64,000 bases of DNA from positions 23,200,008-23,264,007 of the forward strand of contig OZ038464.1 of the NCBI GenBank assembly GCA_964036295.1, given 5' to 3'. The stretch is from Plumapathes pennacea. Taxonomy: Eukaryota > Cnidaria > Anthozoa > Antipatharia > Myriopathidae. The position numbers and the translations under genes are program-made. The notes under the pieces were generated by a model. The model did no database searches and had not been told where the DNA came from. It saw only the letters and a program-made list of their open reading frames with translations. Shown piece after piece: positions 45,110 through 56,900 of the stretch. The stretch's first letter is position 1; every line of letters begins with the position of its first letter.

Positions 45110-48100
45110 GTCTTGCTGTCCTTATGGTGGTTGATGTTTGCCCACTTTGCTCAATACAATATAATTAAATTTTCGTGTATTACAACTGCATCACTTATAT
45201 GGAGGTTGGGTGTGCATGCCCATGATGAGAAGCACATCATTCCCATGGGTAGCAATCCCTGCAACCCAGCCATGAGTCCCTACAATGGCCCAAGCACCTG
45301 TCACACTGAATAAGTCAGTGGAATATAATGGGAAATAATCACACCCAAGAACAGTGGAAGGGGGTAGGGAGGGGGTACAAAGTCCACGCTCTGCTACTCT
45401 CTCTCTGCCTTATGCTTGCCACTGCATGTTAATGCCATGTTGACCTATGTCAATCCCAAAATAAAAATGACAGGGATGCTTGTTGGGAATTTTTGTTTTG
45501 ACTCCTAAGAGATACCAAAATGGGCGTGGCTCAAGCTTACTTTGACCCTTAAAGGTACCAATAAAGCATACCTAGAATTTAAAGTTTCAATGCATTTAAT
45601 ATTGCTACAAAGAGGATATCATCAAGCACTTTATCCCATACTGTTTTCAAACAAAAAAAGTTCTTTCAACTGACACCTGACCCCTAAATGGTACCATGTC
45701 ATATAAAAATGTCAGCGTTTGATGTTGAGCACCCTAAGCGGTACCAAAGCCATAAATTTGACCCCTAAGTGGTACGACAAGCATCTCCATCCTTTTTTAT
45801 ATAGGAGTCCCCCCCTCCCTCCCCTGGGTGTCGACCACATGCACAAACTGGGCCAGACACCACTGACTACACACTGCACTATGCCGCTCTTGGTTGGTTG
45901 TTATGGTAACTGCATTTAATCACTCTGTTGGTTATCCTTTCTGTTTCAATCAAGGGGGAATTAGTCAGAAAACTGAAATCTGAGAACAGCCCTGCACAGG
46001 ATCTAGCAGTAGCAGTGAAGGAACTGAAGATCAGAAAAAAGGCACTGGAAAACAAGGTGTGCATGACTGGAAGTTAAACTTTAAATTATCCAACAAACTG
46101 AGGGAAATTAAATTAATATGCTTCTTCTTTGTACAATTAGGAGAAGGAGCTTGCCCCTAAAGAGGAGAAGTTTGACAGAGGAAAACTGGAAGACCTGCTC
46201 AAGAGACGTTTCTTTTATGTTCCAGCTTTTGAAATTTATGGAGGTTTGTCTATACATGCATTTGGTATTTTTTGTCCATAGTTAAGCATACAACTAGTAT
46301 ATATATGTCCACATCAACCTGACATCAATTTGTTCTACTTGTCTACTTTAATTTCAGGTATAGCAGGGCTGTACGACTATGGTCCCTCTGGCTGTGCAAT
46401 GGAGACAAACATGATCAACCTGTGGAAGTCTCACTTTGTGCTCGAAGAACAAATGCTAGAAATCAAAGCGTCACTCTTGACTCCCCACCCTGTACTCAAG
46501 TAAGTAAGTTGGACAAAATTCCAATAAGAGACAGTATCATTTTATGGTATAACCTTATTATAATATAAATACCATATTACAACTCCCTTAATGTGTTCAG
46601 TACAAACCACATGTACATGTCCATCTCTTACTAAAAGTTGTTCTAAATAATATAGATTATGTTGCTTCAAATTATATATAAAAATTATCATGTTTTCCAA
46701 CAACATAATAATATTGTGTTCCAACAGAGTGGGTTATTCTAAGGTGGAAGTGATAGTGAATAAAAGACTAGGTACAAAACACACAGCAAAAAACTGACGT
46801 TTAATTTCCTTAAATTCTCTTCAGAGCATCTGGTCACGTAGAAAGATTTGCTGATTATATGGTGAAGGATGTGAAGACTGGAGACTGCTTTCGTGCTGAT
46901 CATCTTCTGGAAAGTAAATCAATAGACCCTGCATCTATGATCTAATTTTTGTAACCCCAGAGATACTGTTGAGGTATTCACTGGAAATACATTTAGTTAG
47001 ATGATGTTCTAAGCAAGTTGTGTGTTGTCTTTTCAGGTCATCTTGAAAAACTGTTGTCAGACAAGAAACTGGAAGCAGAGAAACGAAGCGAGTATGAAAG
47101 TGTTGTCCAAAAGGTTTGTATGACTGTGTAAATATGTAGTGCAGTAGAATCCCACTATCTTGAACTCAGTTAACTTGAACTCCCTGCTATCTTGAATAGA
47201 ATTCCATTTTCTCTTGGTATTAAACTTGGTAGAAATTTCCCTTGGTAGAACCCCACTATCTCAATCCCCCGCTATCTTAAACTATTTCTTGCTTCCCTTG
47301 ATCAAGGGTTTGAGATAACAGGGTTCTACTGTGTGTATTAAAGTCTTATAGTTTAACCAAATGAGAGGTTTGTATGGAGGACTATTTTTCCCATTGTCTG
47401 TATAAAGACAGAGGGCAAAATGCTCCTCAATACAAACCAACCAGGCTTGGTTAAAAAAAGAACTTTATAAATGACTACTTTTTTTTTCTATAATGGGAAA
47501 AGGTCTATTTGATATGCACTCACTGATTATTAAGTTTCTTTGTGAAATTTGCAGATTGATAATTATGGAATGGAAGAGCTGGGAACATTACTTAAAAAGT
47601 ATGAAGCTAAAGCTCCAGTGAGTGGCAATGATCTGACAGATCCTGTGGAGTTCAACCTCATGTTTACAACATTCATTGGACCAAGTGGCCTTGTTCCAGG
47701 GTAAGTGTGAGACCAGAACATCATCATCTAGACATCCAATCTGCTAAAGTATCTCCTCCCAAGTCCCAAACTGTCTAGAACAAATGTTTTCGCTGAAGCT
47801 ATGAGAATTAATCACCTGCAACTTCCCCACTTTGAGCTATGTAAAGCAGATGACACATCTAAAAATAAAACTTTATCTCTCAAAGGTTTATGAGCTCTAA
47901 ACCTTTAAGAGTTGTTTTTTGAAGCTATACAGTAATTTACTTTAAATAAGAAACAGAAGTCAGGAAACAAAACAAACTTTACAACTTTTCAGAATTTTAG
48001 CCACTTCGCACATTGGTCTGAAGACTTGCCTTTGATAATAATTCATGTTAGTTTTCTTGATAATACACAGACGGCCCAGTAAGCAATCTTTTTGTTCTGG

Positions 48101-51100
48101 CAGGTTTTTGAGGCCGGAGACAGCACAGGGAATCTTTGTGAATTTCAAAAGACTTCTTGAAGCAAACAATGGACGATTGCCCTTTGCCGCGGCACAAATT
48201 GGTCCAGCTTTCAGAAATGAGATTTCTCCCAGATCGGGGCTGCTCAGAGTCAGGTAAGGACATACATCGTTGTTAGTGTGTCCGATCTTGCAATTTGAGT
48301 CATACACGACAATGTTTGATACAATAACTCCTTTTTAAGTGTTACAGTCAACTCTCTCTAAGACGGACACCTTCGGGACTAGATTTTGTGTCCGCCTTAG
48401 AGAGGTGTCCGCCTTAGAAAGAGTTCAGTTACAGAGAAACATGTGAAAATCGGCAAAGGACGAAATCTGCATGCTGTCTACCTTAGAGAGGTGTCCGCTT
48501 TAGAAAGGTGTCCGCTCAGAGAGAGTTGACTGTAATAACAAAAATAATAATAATAATAATATCGCTCCTTAAGGAATATTATTTGTCTTAGTTTGGAGAG
48601 CAGTTGTTTATATGTTGGAAGGTGATTTGCAACACTAAAAAAAATCTCAAAACTTGAATTTGGTGGATGATAGCCTTGCCATTGTCCCTTTTTCAAAAGC
48701 TCATTTTTCACGACTATTTACGTAGTCAATAATAATTACCGGACGACGACGATGATGATGATGACGGCGACGATGATGATGATGACGATGACGATGACGA
48801 TGACGGCGACGATGATGATGGCGACGACGACGATGATGATGATTACGATAATGGCGACGATGATGAAGTGACGACGATGACAATAGTGACAACCATGATG
48901 ATGATGACGACGGCGACGATGATGATGTCGACGATGATAATAGACGACGACGATGACGATGACGACGACGACGATGTTGACGACGACGTTGATGATGACG
49001 ACGACGATAATGGTTACGACGATGACGAAGATGATGACGTTGATGATGATGATGATGATGATGATGACAATAATGATATAATGATCATCAGGGTAAAGAT
49101 GACACGACTTGTGCGCTTCATTTCTTCGTTTGTTTTCAGGGAGTTTACCTTGGCTGAAATTGAGCACTTTGTGGACCCAACTGACAAAAGTCACTCTAAG
49201 TTCCAGAGTGTTAGTTGTTTGAAGGTCATGCTTTACCCGGCAACAAACCAGATTGAAGGTGAACCACCGCTTGAAATAACTCTTGGAGACGCCATTACAA
49301 AGGTAAACTTGCACCTGGACAAATGAACCTGAAAAAACACCGCACTGCACCCCCACCCCTCACCCCTTAACAAGGATTTCTCTGCAAATATTCATTAATT
49401 TAACCTGAACACGGGTATGCAAAGTCGACATGCATAGTTCTGTGCATGGAAACATGGACATCAGATCCTCAAAACCCTGCAGGCAGTTGATCAAATGCAA
49501 AATCCATACGTTATTGCACAGAACCGTGCATGTTTCTTTACGTAATGTGCAATTTTTAACTATGGTATTTAGATTTTTTTCTCTAATAAACGTAGGAATG
49601 GGACAGAGGCACTACAGCATCGCCCGGTCACCTTTATATTGTATATATATTTTTTTGTTTCAGAAAATAATCAGCAGTGAAACTGTGGGATACTTCATCG
49701 GCCGAGTGTACCTTTACTTGAGCAAAGTCGGAGCCAACCCAAACAAGATTCGCTTCCGACAGCACATGTTCAATGAGATGGCTCATTACGCCTGTGACTG
49801 CTGGGATGCGGAGCTGCTAACGTCGTATGTGAGTAACACGTGACCGGCAGATATCACATTGTGGATCTGCGTAGGAAACTCAGGGGCGAATCGTAGGGCG
49901 GCGGAGGGGAAGGGAAGACCGAAGGCAGATCTGCTTCTGGGTTTCCGAGTATGAGGCCCACGCGGAACATTCCCAAATGCATCCTGCATTAATTTTGTGT
50001 TGACATAAAACGTTCCTGTGTTGCTTTCTCGATTAACCGCTGTTTAAACGAAGGAGGGGGTTGGAAGAATAAATCAGTAATAGTCTGTGTTGTTGCCGGC
50101 AGGGTTGGATTGAATGTGTCGGCTGTGCGGATCGAGCTTGTTATGATCTGAGCGTCCACACCAAGGCAACTGGCGAGCGTCTGGTGGCGCAGGTGGACCT
50201 CCCTGAACCTGTATCCTTTTTTGGCATCTAACTCACCGGTAGTGCCACTCGGGTATAACATCTCAGCCTGTTGTCTGTCCCACACCCGGAATCCTGGATC
50301 CCCCATTTTCAGGGCCGCTAGAAGATACGGGCAATCCTTTTCCATCCGTTGGAGGATAAGAAGATTCAGCTTAGATCGGCTTTCGGATGACTTACGAAAA
50401 CCAAATTCGCAGGGACTGTAAGAAAACACTTTCAGCCAACCAAAAGCCAAAGTAATTTGAAGAAGAGACCAATAAAAAGAGCGATGAAATGCGGCCATTG
50501 CCAATTGTTGCTTGGTGGTGTGAGCAATCGCAATCGGGTTTCACTCTTGTTCCTGATTGGCTAGGAATGCTACCACACTTGTTTGAACCAATCAAAAAGC
50601 GTAGCAAAAACCAAAGCAACGCCGATTACTGTCGACAGTCATCCGAAAACCTCTCTATTTGGCATGCAAGTATTATTTACCAATCCGGCTATCTGTCTAT
50701 TTATGTTGAATCTTTCAATGTTAACAAAATCGATTGATAGTGCATCTTTAAGTTGTGCAATGCTTTGCTACGGGGTTCCTGAATGATGATATCGATGAAT
50801 GGTTATTCTACTCTTTTTTGTTTTCTGAATGCTCCTTAACCCGAGTTTAAAGGTCACGGTCGACATGGTTGAGGTTGTGCCTGACAAAGCTGCCTTGGGA
50901 AAGGCATTCAAGAAGGAAGCCAAGCTAGTTATGGAACACCTGAGCGGCTTGGACAAAGCTGGAATTGAAACTTTGGAGAAAAAACTTGAAGAAACAGGGT
51001 ACGTTGTAAGCTTGACTTTCCTCTTTCATTTTTTGTGGCGGACTGTCTTCGGCTTCGACTAAATACACTCAAGTCGTGTTAGGTTTGCAGTCTTGGAGTT

Positions 51101-53611
51101 CAAAAGTGTCTTCTACAACATTCATTCGTGAGTGAACGCAAAACAATTCTTGTATTGTCAAGTTTGAGTTAGGTAAACTGAGAGTGTTCTTCACACGTTG
51201 GCTTCTCGTTTCACGCTTTCGATCTGATTGAACTAAATTGGGTAAAAAGTTAAGTCACTAATAGTCTGTGGAAGTGTCGGTGACAAAGGCCCAACGTATT
51301 GAACTGTTTGACGACGAACATGCCTGGGTAAAACAGGTGAAGTAGACGGTCTAAAAATGCTTTTACCAAATTGGCCCGGCTCTGTTTTACGAAACTGCAG
51401 AGAGAACCTCGGACACTTGCAGTCTATATCGAGGTCTAAAGTTTTCTCCATACTCTTCATGGGCGGAACCAGCCACACCGGTTTACGGAAACCGGTTCAG
51501 ATTTTTGAAATGCAGTTCTCAGCCTCCGGAACGGAATATTCGATGAGCCAAATCCCAAAACATTTTCGAGAGACCATACCCCCAACCCTTCTGACGCTCT
51601 TACATAGTAGAAACTGGTCAGACTTTTTCCTGGATCTGCCCCTATCTTTCTTCACAAGCCTGTAGACAAAGGCAGTTTGTCATTTGGTTATTGTACATTA
51701 TTTCCGTTTTGTAGCAAAGAAAGCGTTGTCCTCGAAGGCAAAGAGTTCGTAATTGAGAAGTCCATGATCCGAGAGATCAAACGTTACCAGAAAGAAGTGC
51801 ATGGTGAGTAGTAGCATTAGTAGTAAAAGTGAGTAAAGATCTTTAATGTGTGTACTGTTCGCTCGTTTATGCAGTTGTTCATCATGGTAGCTTGGCTGTA
51901 AGGGAGGGGTGGGTAGTGTTTGTCTCCTTACAGCACAACTAGGTTAGGCCATCCGTTGAGACCGCTGTTCGAAACTCCTCTTGTAGCTTCACAGTGCCGT
52001 TCAGAAAGAGCATTGCCCAATCAAGTAAAACACTCTCCCATTACTTCCTCTTCCGCGTATAGTGAAATATGCAATTTTCTATCACCTGTGAGCACAAAAT
52101 AATATATTGTTGTTGTCGCCTAACCCCAGTTTTTCACTCTTGCTGGATATCGAACCTGTGGTTCTCTTTTTTTTTTTCTTTCCTTCTTCCGTTCTTCTGC
52201 CTCTCAGTGCGTGACGTAGAACCCCACGTGATCGAGCCGTCATTCGGTATTGGCAGAATCATGTATTCCGTTCTTGAGCACAACTTCCAAATCCGGGAAG
52301 GAGACGAACAAAGGACGGTAGGTTTGAGCCAGCCTGCAAACAAAGTTACTATCGACTTCCAGTTGTTTCACTCAGTCAGTCCCGGTGTTCACTAAGTTAG
52401 AGCTTTCTTTTCACAGTGGCTTTCCTTGCCTTCAGTTGTGGCGCCTGTCAAGTGTTCCGTCCTCCCTCTCAGCAAGAACAAAGATTTCTCTGGTTTCGTG
52501 AAACAGCTATGTAAGTCGAGTTTCTCTGTTGTTCTAAGTTATCTTTATGTTCAACCTTGTGATCTGTGAGTAGAGCTATTATGAGTAGTAAGGAGGCTTT
52601 CCAACGACCTCGATTTTTTTATTATCTCTGCTCTTCAAAAATTTCGATGTCAATAGTTTTTTGTGACGATAAACCAGTCAGACAGGTTTTGACTCTAGCG
52701 TATGTGTATTTTGGTTAGGTTGCTTACCTTTCTGCGCCCGCGCCATCCAATTGAAACGCTAAAGGAACGCCTGTTATTTTCAAAAATATTCTGAGATTGG
52801 CAGAGTAAGCAAGCGAATTAAATCAATCTTAGAGAGGTTTGGGCTGTGGAGTCCAGAAATTGTTTTGAAGAAATTTCAGATAACTACAATAAACTTGGGG
52901 AAATAGTCAAACCGACGCCTGTGATCCGGCTTTTGGTTCATGACTGATTATCGATAGAGAAAATTAAAGTCGATCACTTTTTTTTAGCGGAATCGTTGAC
53001 TGCACTGGACATCTCTCACAGAGTCGATGACTCTAGCGGCTCTATTGGTCGACGTTACGCGAGAACGGACGAGATAGCCATTCCTTTTGGTATCACGGTC
53101 GATTTTGACACAGTTAACAAGGAGCCGCACACGGCCACGCTGAGGGAGAGGAACTCCACCCGGCAAATCAGGGCACAGGTGCGTTCCGCAGGGAGTAGCC
53201 CCTGAGGCATTTTGTTGGCACAGGTCCGTATCTAGGGGCGAGTTCGATGAAGCATTAGCTACTCAGACGTAGCTTGCATCGCCTTCCTGTTCCGGTCACC
53301 TACCATACAAAACCTTCCAAATATATAGATATTTAACAATTATTCACTTGTGTGGTGTATACTGAATATATATATATATTTAAAATGGCGGAACTTTTGT
53401 TGTAATTCTTTCCAGCTTTTTGTGCTACTTTTGTGTTCCATCAGTCGAACAGCTACACCGTGACAAAAGTCTACAGCATTTTCTGTTTTCGTCCTTCCAG
53501 ATCGACGATTTGCCCCGGCTCGTCCATGACCTCATACGTGGTAAGACCACGTGGCAATCTGTCGAAGAAAAGTACGGACTGTTTGCGGGCCAGGAGACTG
53601 GAGCCAACTGA
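44309..53611 (+). CDS. GARS1: Glycyl-tRNA synthetase, predicted mitochondrial and cytosolic forms
   Basis: Seventeen exons: 44309-44557, 45955-46056, 46141-46243, 46358-46499, 46825-46913, 47037-47113, 47555-47700, 48104-48253, 49140-49302, 49664-49828, 50103-50210, 50853-50998, 51715-51803, 52208-52317, 52417-52510, 52988-53178 and 53501-53611. All phases close. From ATG 44498 ([10 protein letters not shown]) it gives 681 residues, like cytosolic human GlyRS (685). From ATG 44309 it gains 63 residues with no Asp or Glu and many Arg/Lys, a likely mitochondrial presequence. Domains: WHEP helix pair (exons 1-2), class II core with [13 protein letters not shown], motif 2 [25 protein letters not shown] and [16 protein letters not shown], motif 3 [12 protein letters not shown], and the anticodon-binding domain ([18 protein letters not shown]). 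It charges tRNA-Gly in both compartments. The intron after exon 11 is U12-type. Confidence 0.96.
45060..45800. repeat. Poly-T tract and GGTACC-phrase repeats in GARS intron 1
   Basis: A run of about 31 T lies near 45078-45108. At 45540-45780 the phrase ACCCCTAAxxGGTACCA recurs several times with spacing of roughly 60-140 bp, probably an old dispersed repeat. No coding signal. Confidence 0.5.
47142..47331. mobile_element. Inverted-repeat MITE in GARS intron 6
   Basis: Ends CAGTAGAATCCCACTATCTT and the inverse of GAGATAACAGGGTTCTACTG match at about 19 of 26 positions. The interior repeats ACTATCT/GCTATCTT phrases. The CAGT end suggests a Tc1/mariner derivative, though flanking TA is not clean. 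Confidence 0.6.
48345..48532. mobile_element. Tc1/mariner-like MITE, copy 2, in GARS intron 8
   Basis: Ends CAGTCAACTCTCTCTAAG and CTCAGAGAGAGTTGACTG are inverses with one mismatch. It is flanked by TA on both sides (48343-48344 and 48533-48534), the target duplication of Tc1/mariner transposition. The interior carries GTGTCCGCCTTAGAGAGG-type internal repeats. Copy 1 is at 34365-34506. Confidence 0.88.
48741..49075. repeat. GAC/GAT trinucleotide microsatellite in GARS intron 8
   Basis: About 335 bp made almost wholly of GAC and GAT triplets with occasional GGC and AAT. It ends about 65 bp before exon 9. Long Asp-rich or Val/Ile-rich frames over it are artefacts of the repeat. Confidence 0.95.
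50211..50852 (+). other. U12-type GT-AG intron in GARS
   Basis: The donor is GTATCCTTTT at 50211, the U12 consensus. A branch-site match CTCCTTAAC lies at 50832-50840, and the AG at 50851-50852 is about 13 nt after the branch adenosine. Protein joins as VDLPEP / [12 protein letters not shown], matching human GlyRS KEPKTVNVVQFEP. A standard U2 donor is absent at this exon end. Confidence 0.88.
50371..50665. mobile_element. Inverted-repeat element, copy 2, inside the GARS U12 intron
   Basis: The left end reads CGGCTTTCGGATGACTTACG and the right end CGACAGTCATCCGAAAACC, imperfect inverses. Inner wording (ACCAATCA, GCGTAGCAAA, GCCATTGCCA) matches copy 1 at 21697-21965. Confidence 0.72.
51450..51665 (+). 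repeat. Dispersed repeat with CATACCCCCA and TCCTGGATC phrases, copy 1
   Basis: It runs from CACACCGGTTTACGG through CATACCCCCAACCCTTC to TTTTTCCTGGATCTGCCCCT in GARS intron 12. The same phrases in the same order recur at about 60620-60815 in SLC6 intron 1. Confidence 0.6.
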
Positions 53612-53930
53612 TCTGACGTCACAGCTGATGGCCATACTCGAACATAATGAAAATAAATGAAGTTATGAGAAGGAAAATAATGTCACCTGTGCATTTTATT
53701 TTGTTTTAAATCTTACCTCTTTAACTGGTGAGAATGACGACGTACCAGTCTTATCAACGAAATCATGTCTTGAGCTCAGAATGCTGCATCTCACTTTGTA
53801 AATCTAATTGAGTCTGCACAGCTAGTGTATGGTGCATATGCTAAGCAAAGTTTCCGTTTTAATGTGCGCATCTATTAACTGAGTCCGCCACTCTGATCGT
53901 GCCTGTCACTTTTGGTCGACTCTGCTGGAC
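53612..53930. other. GARS 3' UTR and NDUFA4-B upstream region
   Basis: AATAAA lies at 53652-53657, only 41 bp after the GARS stop. CACTTTTGGTCGAC lies at 53907-53920, 11 bp before the first possible NDUFA4-B start codon. Confidence 0.6.
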
Positions 53931-56900
53931 ATGGCTTTCGTTTTCTTCAGGAGGTATCCAGAGGTAAGGAATGTCGTTTAAAACTAGGAATAAACTAAAC
54001 AAGCGTCGAACATCAGCTAATACAGAACATAATAACAGGTTGGGATTTGTTGCAACATAAAATTTGAGTCCAAGGCTGAAGTGACTTTTGAAGAGTAAGT
54101 TCTTTTTGACAGTTTTTTGTGTGCAAACCGACAACAATTGGCGATACTGCTCATGCTCTTCGTAGCATCAGTAGATGTATGTGGAGTAAATTAATAGAGA
54201 GACCCAAAAGGTTCGTGAGATAACAACGAAACCTCGCGGTCATAACTGAGAAACTGTGAGAAAACGAACGCTGAAGGGACGCGAGTACTGCTTTCACATG
54301 CGCTTTATAGTCACCGGCCAAGTCTTGTCTTCTTTCTCGCTCAAGGAAAAGCAGTAAAACCGAAAACGTATGTAGTTAATGGACGTCAACTGTCTGACGC
54401 AGCTGCGGTAGGATTGCCTTTAATTGGAGACTGCTACAAGACCACAAAATTTCGTTTCTTGAAATGACTGGATGCAGACACATTTTTATGTCGCGTTTTT
54501 TGGCGTTACTCGCGCCTTTTTCGACCGACGCATGAAGGCAGCGGGTGCTCTTTATTCCGTCCCAGGGACTTCGTTTTGTTTATGTTTTGGTGGAGCTGGC
54601 GCCTTGCCAAAGAGCTAAATTTTGAACTGGAATGAACAATTCCGCACATCACTGAACTTCCCGGCAGAGTTTCGTAGCCGGCTCTTATTGAAGTTATTTA
54701 ATTGTCAGACGCAACTAAAAAAATATTAGCCCGGGGAAAAAGGCATGATTTATGTCTCGTTCTATATTTTATCATATTTTAATTATACATTATGAGTCAT
54801 GTTACTGTAATTTTTTGCTGGGAGATTATTTCTCACAGCTGAGTGCGCTTCAACTCAATACTAACAGCCAAGTGCATATATTCGCGTTAATTTATTATTC
54901 TTCGAGTGCACTGACGTGTGATATCTACAAATGACGACACTCCTTCAGCTGATGGAAATCGTGCCTGTTCGCATGTTACTCGTGAGTATTCGTACGTTAC
55001 TCGTGCCTGTTCGCATGTTACTCGTGACTATTCGTACGTTACTCGTGCCTGTTGGCACGTTTTAATACTCTTGCTTGTTCGTATGTTGTTCATGACTGTT
55101 AATCGAGTATACTTCCGTATTCATCGTGGCTGTTCTTATATTACTCGTGATTGTTCAATTCCCTCGTGCTATTCGTTATATAGTCATGTTGAAAATCAAG
55201 TGTTTCTGGTTCATAAGGTGCGCCGCGCATGTATTTCTTTTTCCCTGAAAGCTTCTTATAACTTGCGCACTTGTGTAGGACCCCGAACAATGCTTAAACA
55301 ATGCGCTTTACCTATACTAGAATTATATTTTTTACAAGCTCCTTTTTTTTTTCTTTTTTTTTTTTTTTTTTTTTGGTGAGAAGCCAAGAAAACTGGATAA
55401 GCAAATATCACATCGTCGTATCTGGTTTTCTTAGTAACAGAAAAAAAAAAAGGTAAAGAAAAAGAAGAACGACTGCCTGCCGTTTCATCGCCCTTACCAC
55501 AAGTATTGATCGGGGTAGTAGTTTTCAGTTTCATTTTCCAATAATAACCGGAATTAGCAGACGTGCAAGAAAACACATCACATTAGAACTGGGCATAATT
55601 CGTGTATCTGTACAACGGCCAGATATATAAGGACAGTCGAGAGTCTGTTAAACCGTGTTAAACCGGGTGACTGTGGAACAGCTTTGAAACGAGCAGTGAG
55701 ATAGCGTCAGTCGAAATGAGTAAAACGTGCGCGAGCTCACGTCTTAGTTCTTATCCGCTTCTTCGTTAGTCGACAGATTAGTTCCTCTTACATGCCAATG
55801 TAAATATTAACCCTGCAATGTTTGGGAGTTGACTTAGACAAAGTAAAGTTTTCCGTTTTAATTATGTAACGCATTCCTGATTAAGTGGGATTGTATATAT
55901 TTAGCCCCCGAGATACGCCTTGAAAATCAAAACACTTTGCCACTTTGGTCGACTCGATCGAACTACTTCGTTAGATGTAAATATGGCTCTTGTATTTTTC
56001 AGGAGGTATCCTGAGGTAGGTATGACAATACTTAAATATGTTAGTCTTACAGTGATGAATATATAATTGCCAAGTCTGCTCGGACGAGATGAATAGTTTG
56101 GGAACAAAAATACACTGGGCAACACTTCGCTCGTAATCATGACGGAGGAGTTGTCGCCTTTGACAATCGATCAGCCGCCAATTTCAGGCAGTGTAGTACC
56201 CGGTCAAAAGAATGCAAAACCCGTAAGTTGTCAGTATACGGTGTTATATTGTCTGGCAATAAATTTCGTCTTCGATAGTCGTTTTTACAATAACACGTCA
56301 GTTTCTCGCTTTGTGATTGGCTAATTTTCATTATCAATAAGAGGACAGACACATAAAATCGAGTGCTGACGACAGTGATTTGGACGAAGAAGGTGAATTC
56401 AGCTTCAATTTTACCTCAGTTCTTGCAAAAGCGACATTCGGCATTTGAAGTAGAGAACCAGAAGTGTTCAGAGGCGAATTTCCTTGAGCTTTGTCTTGAA
56501 ATTGTCGAGAAAACCGCAGCAGAAAAGCGTCTAGTTTCATTTCTTTCCAACTTCTTTGACAAAATTTTATTTTGCACGCGCGAAATGCTCACGTCAAACT
56601 GTCACTTTTTGGCCAATGAAATGTCTTGAATTTCAACGTCGACCAATTAGAAAGCGGGAAAAGTTGTTGACAACATTTCGGTCAAATCGAACAAAATCCA
56701 GTTTTCTTGCGTGTTTTCCCCGCGTCGTCGCTTGAGTTTTGTTATTGTAAAAAACAAATTGACGCCAGTTTTTTATGTGTCTGTCCTCTTATTGATCATG
56801 AAACGCGTCATAACATTGTCAAAAAGTTGCGGATCCACTCGGCGAAGCGCCTCGTGGATCCACAACTTTTTGACAATGTTATGACGCGTTTCATGATCAA

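Noticed and set aside
48736..49356. Leftward 206-codon Val/Ile/His-rich frame and rightward Asp-rich frame
   Set aside because: Generated by the GAC/GAT microsatellite; the rightward frame merely runs into true GARS exon 9.
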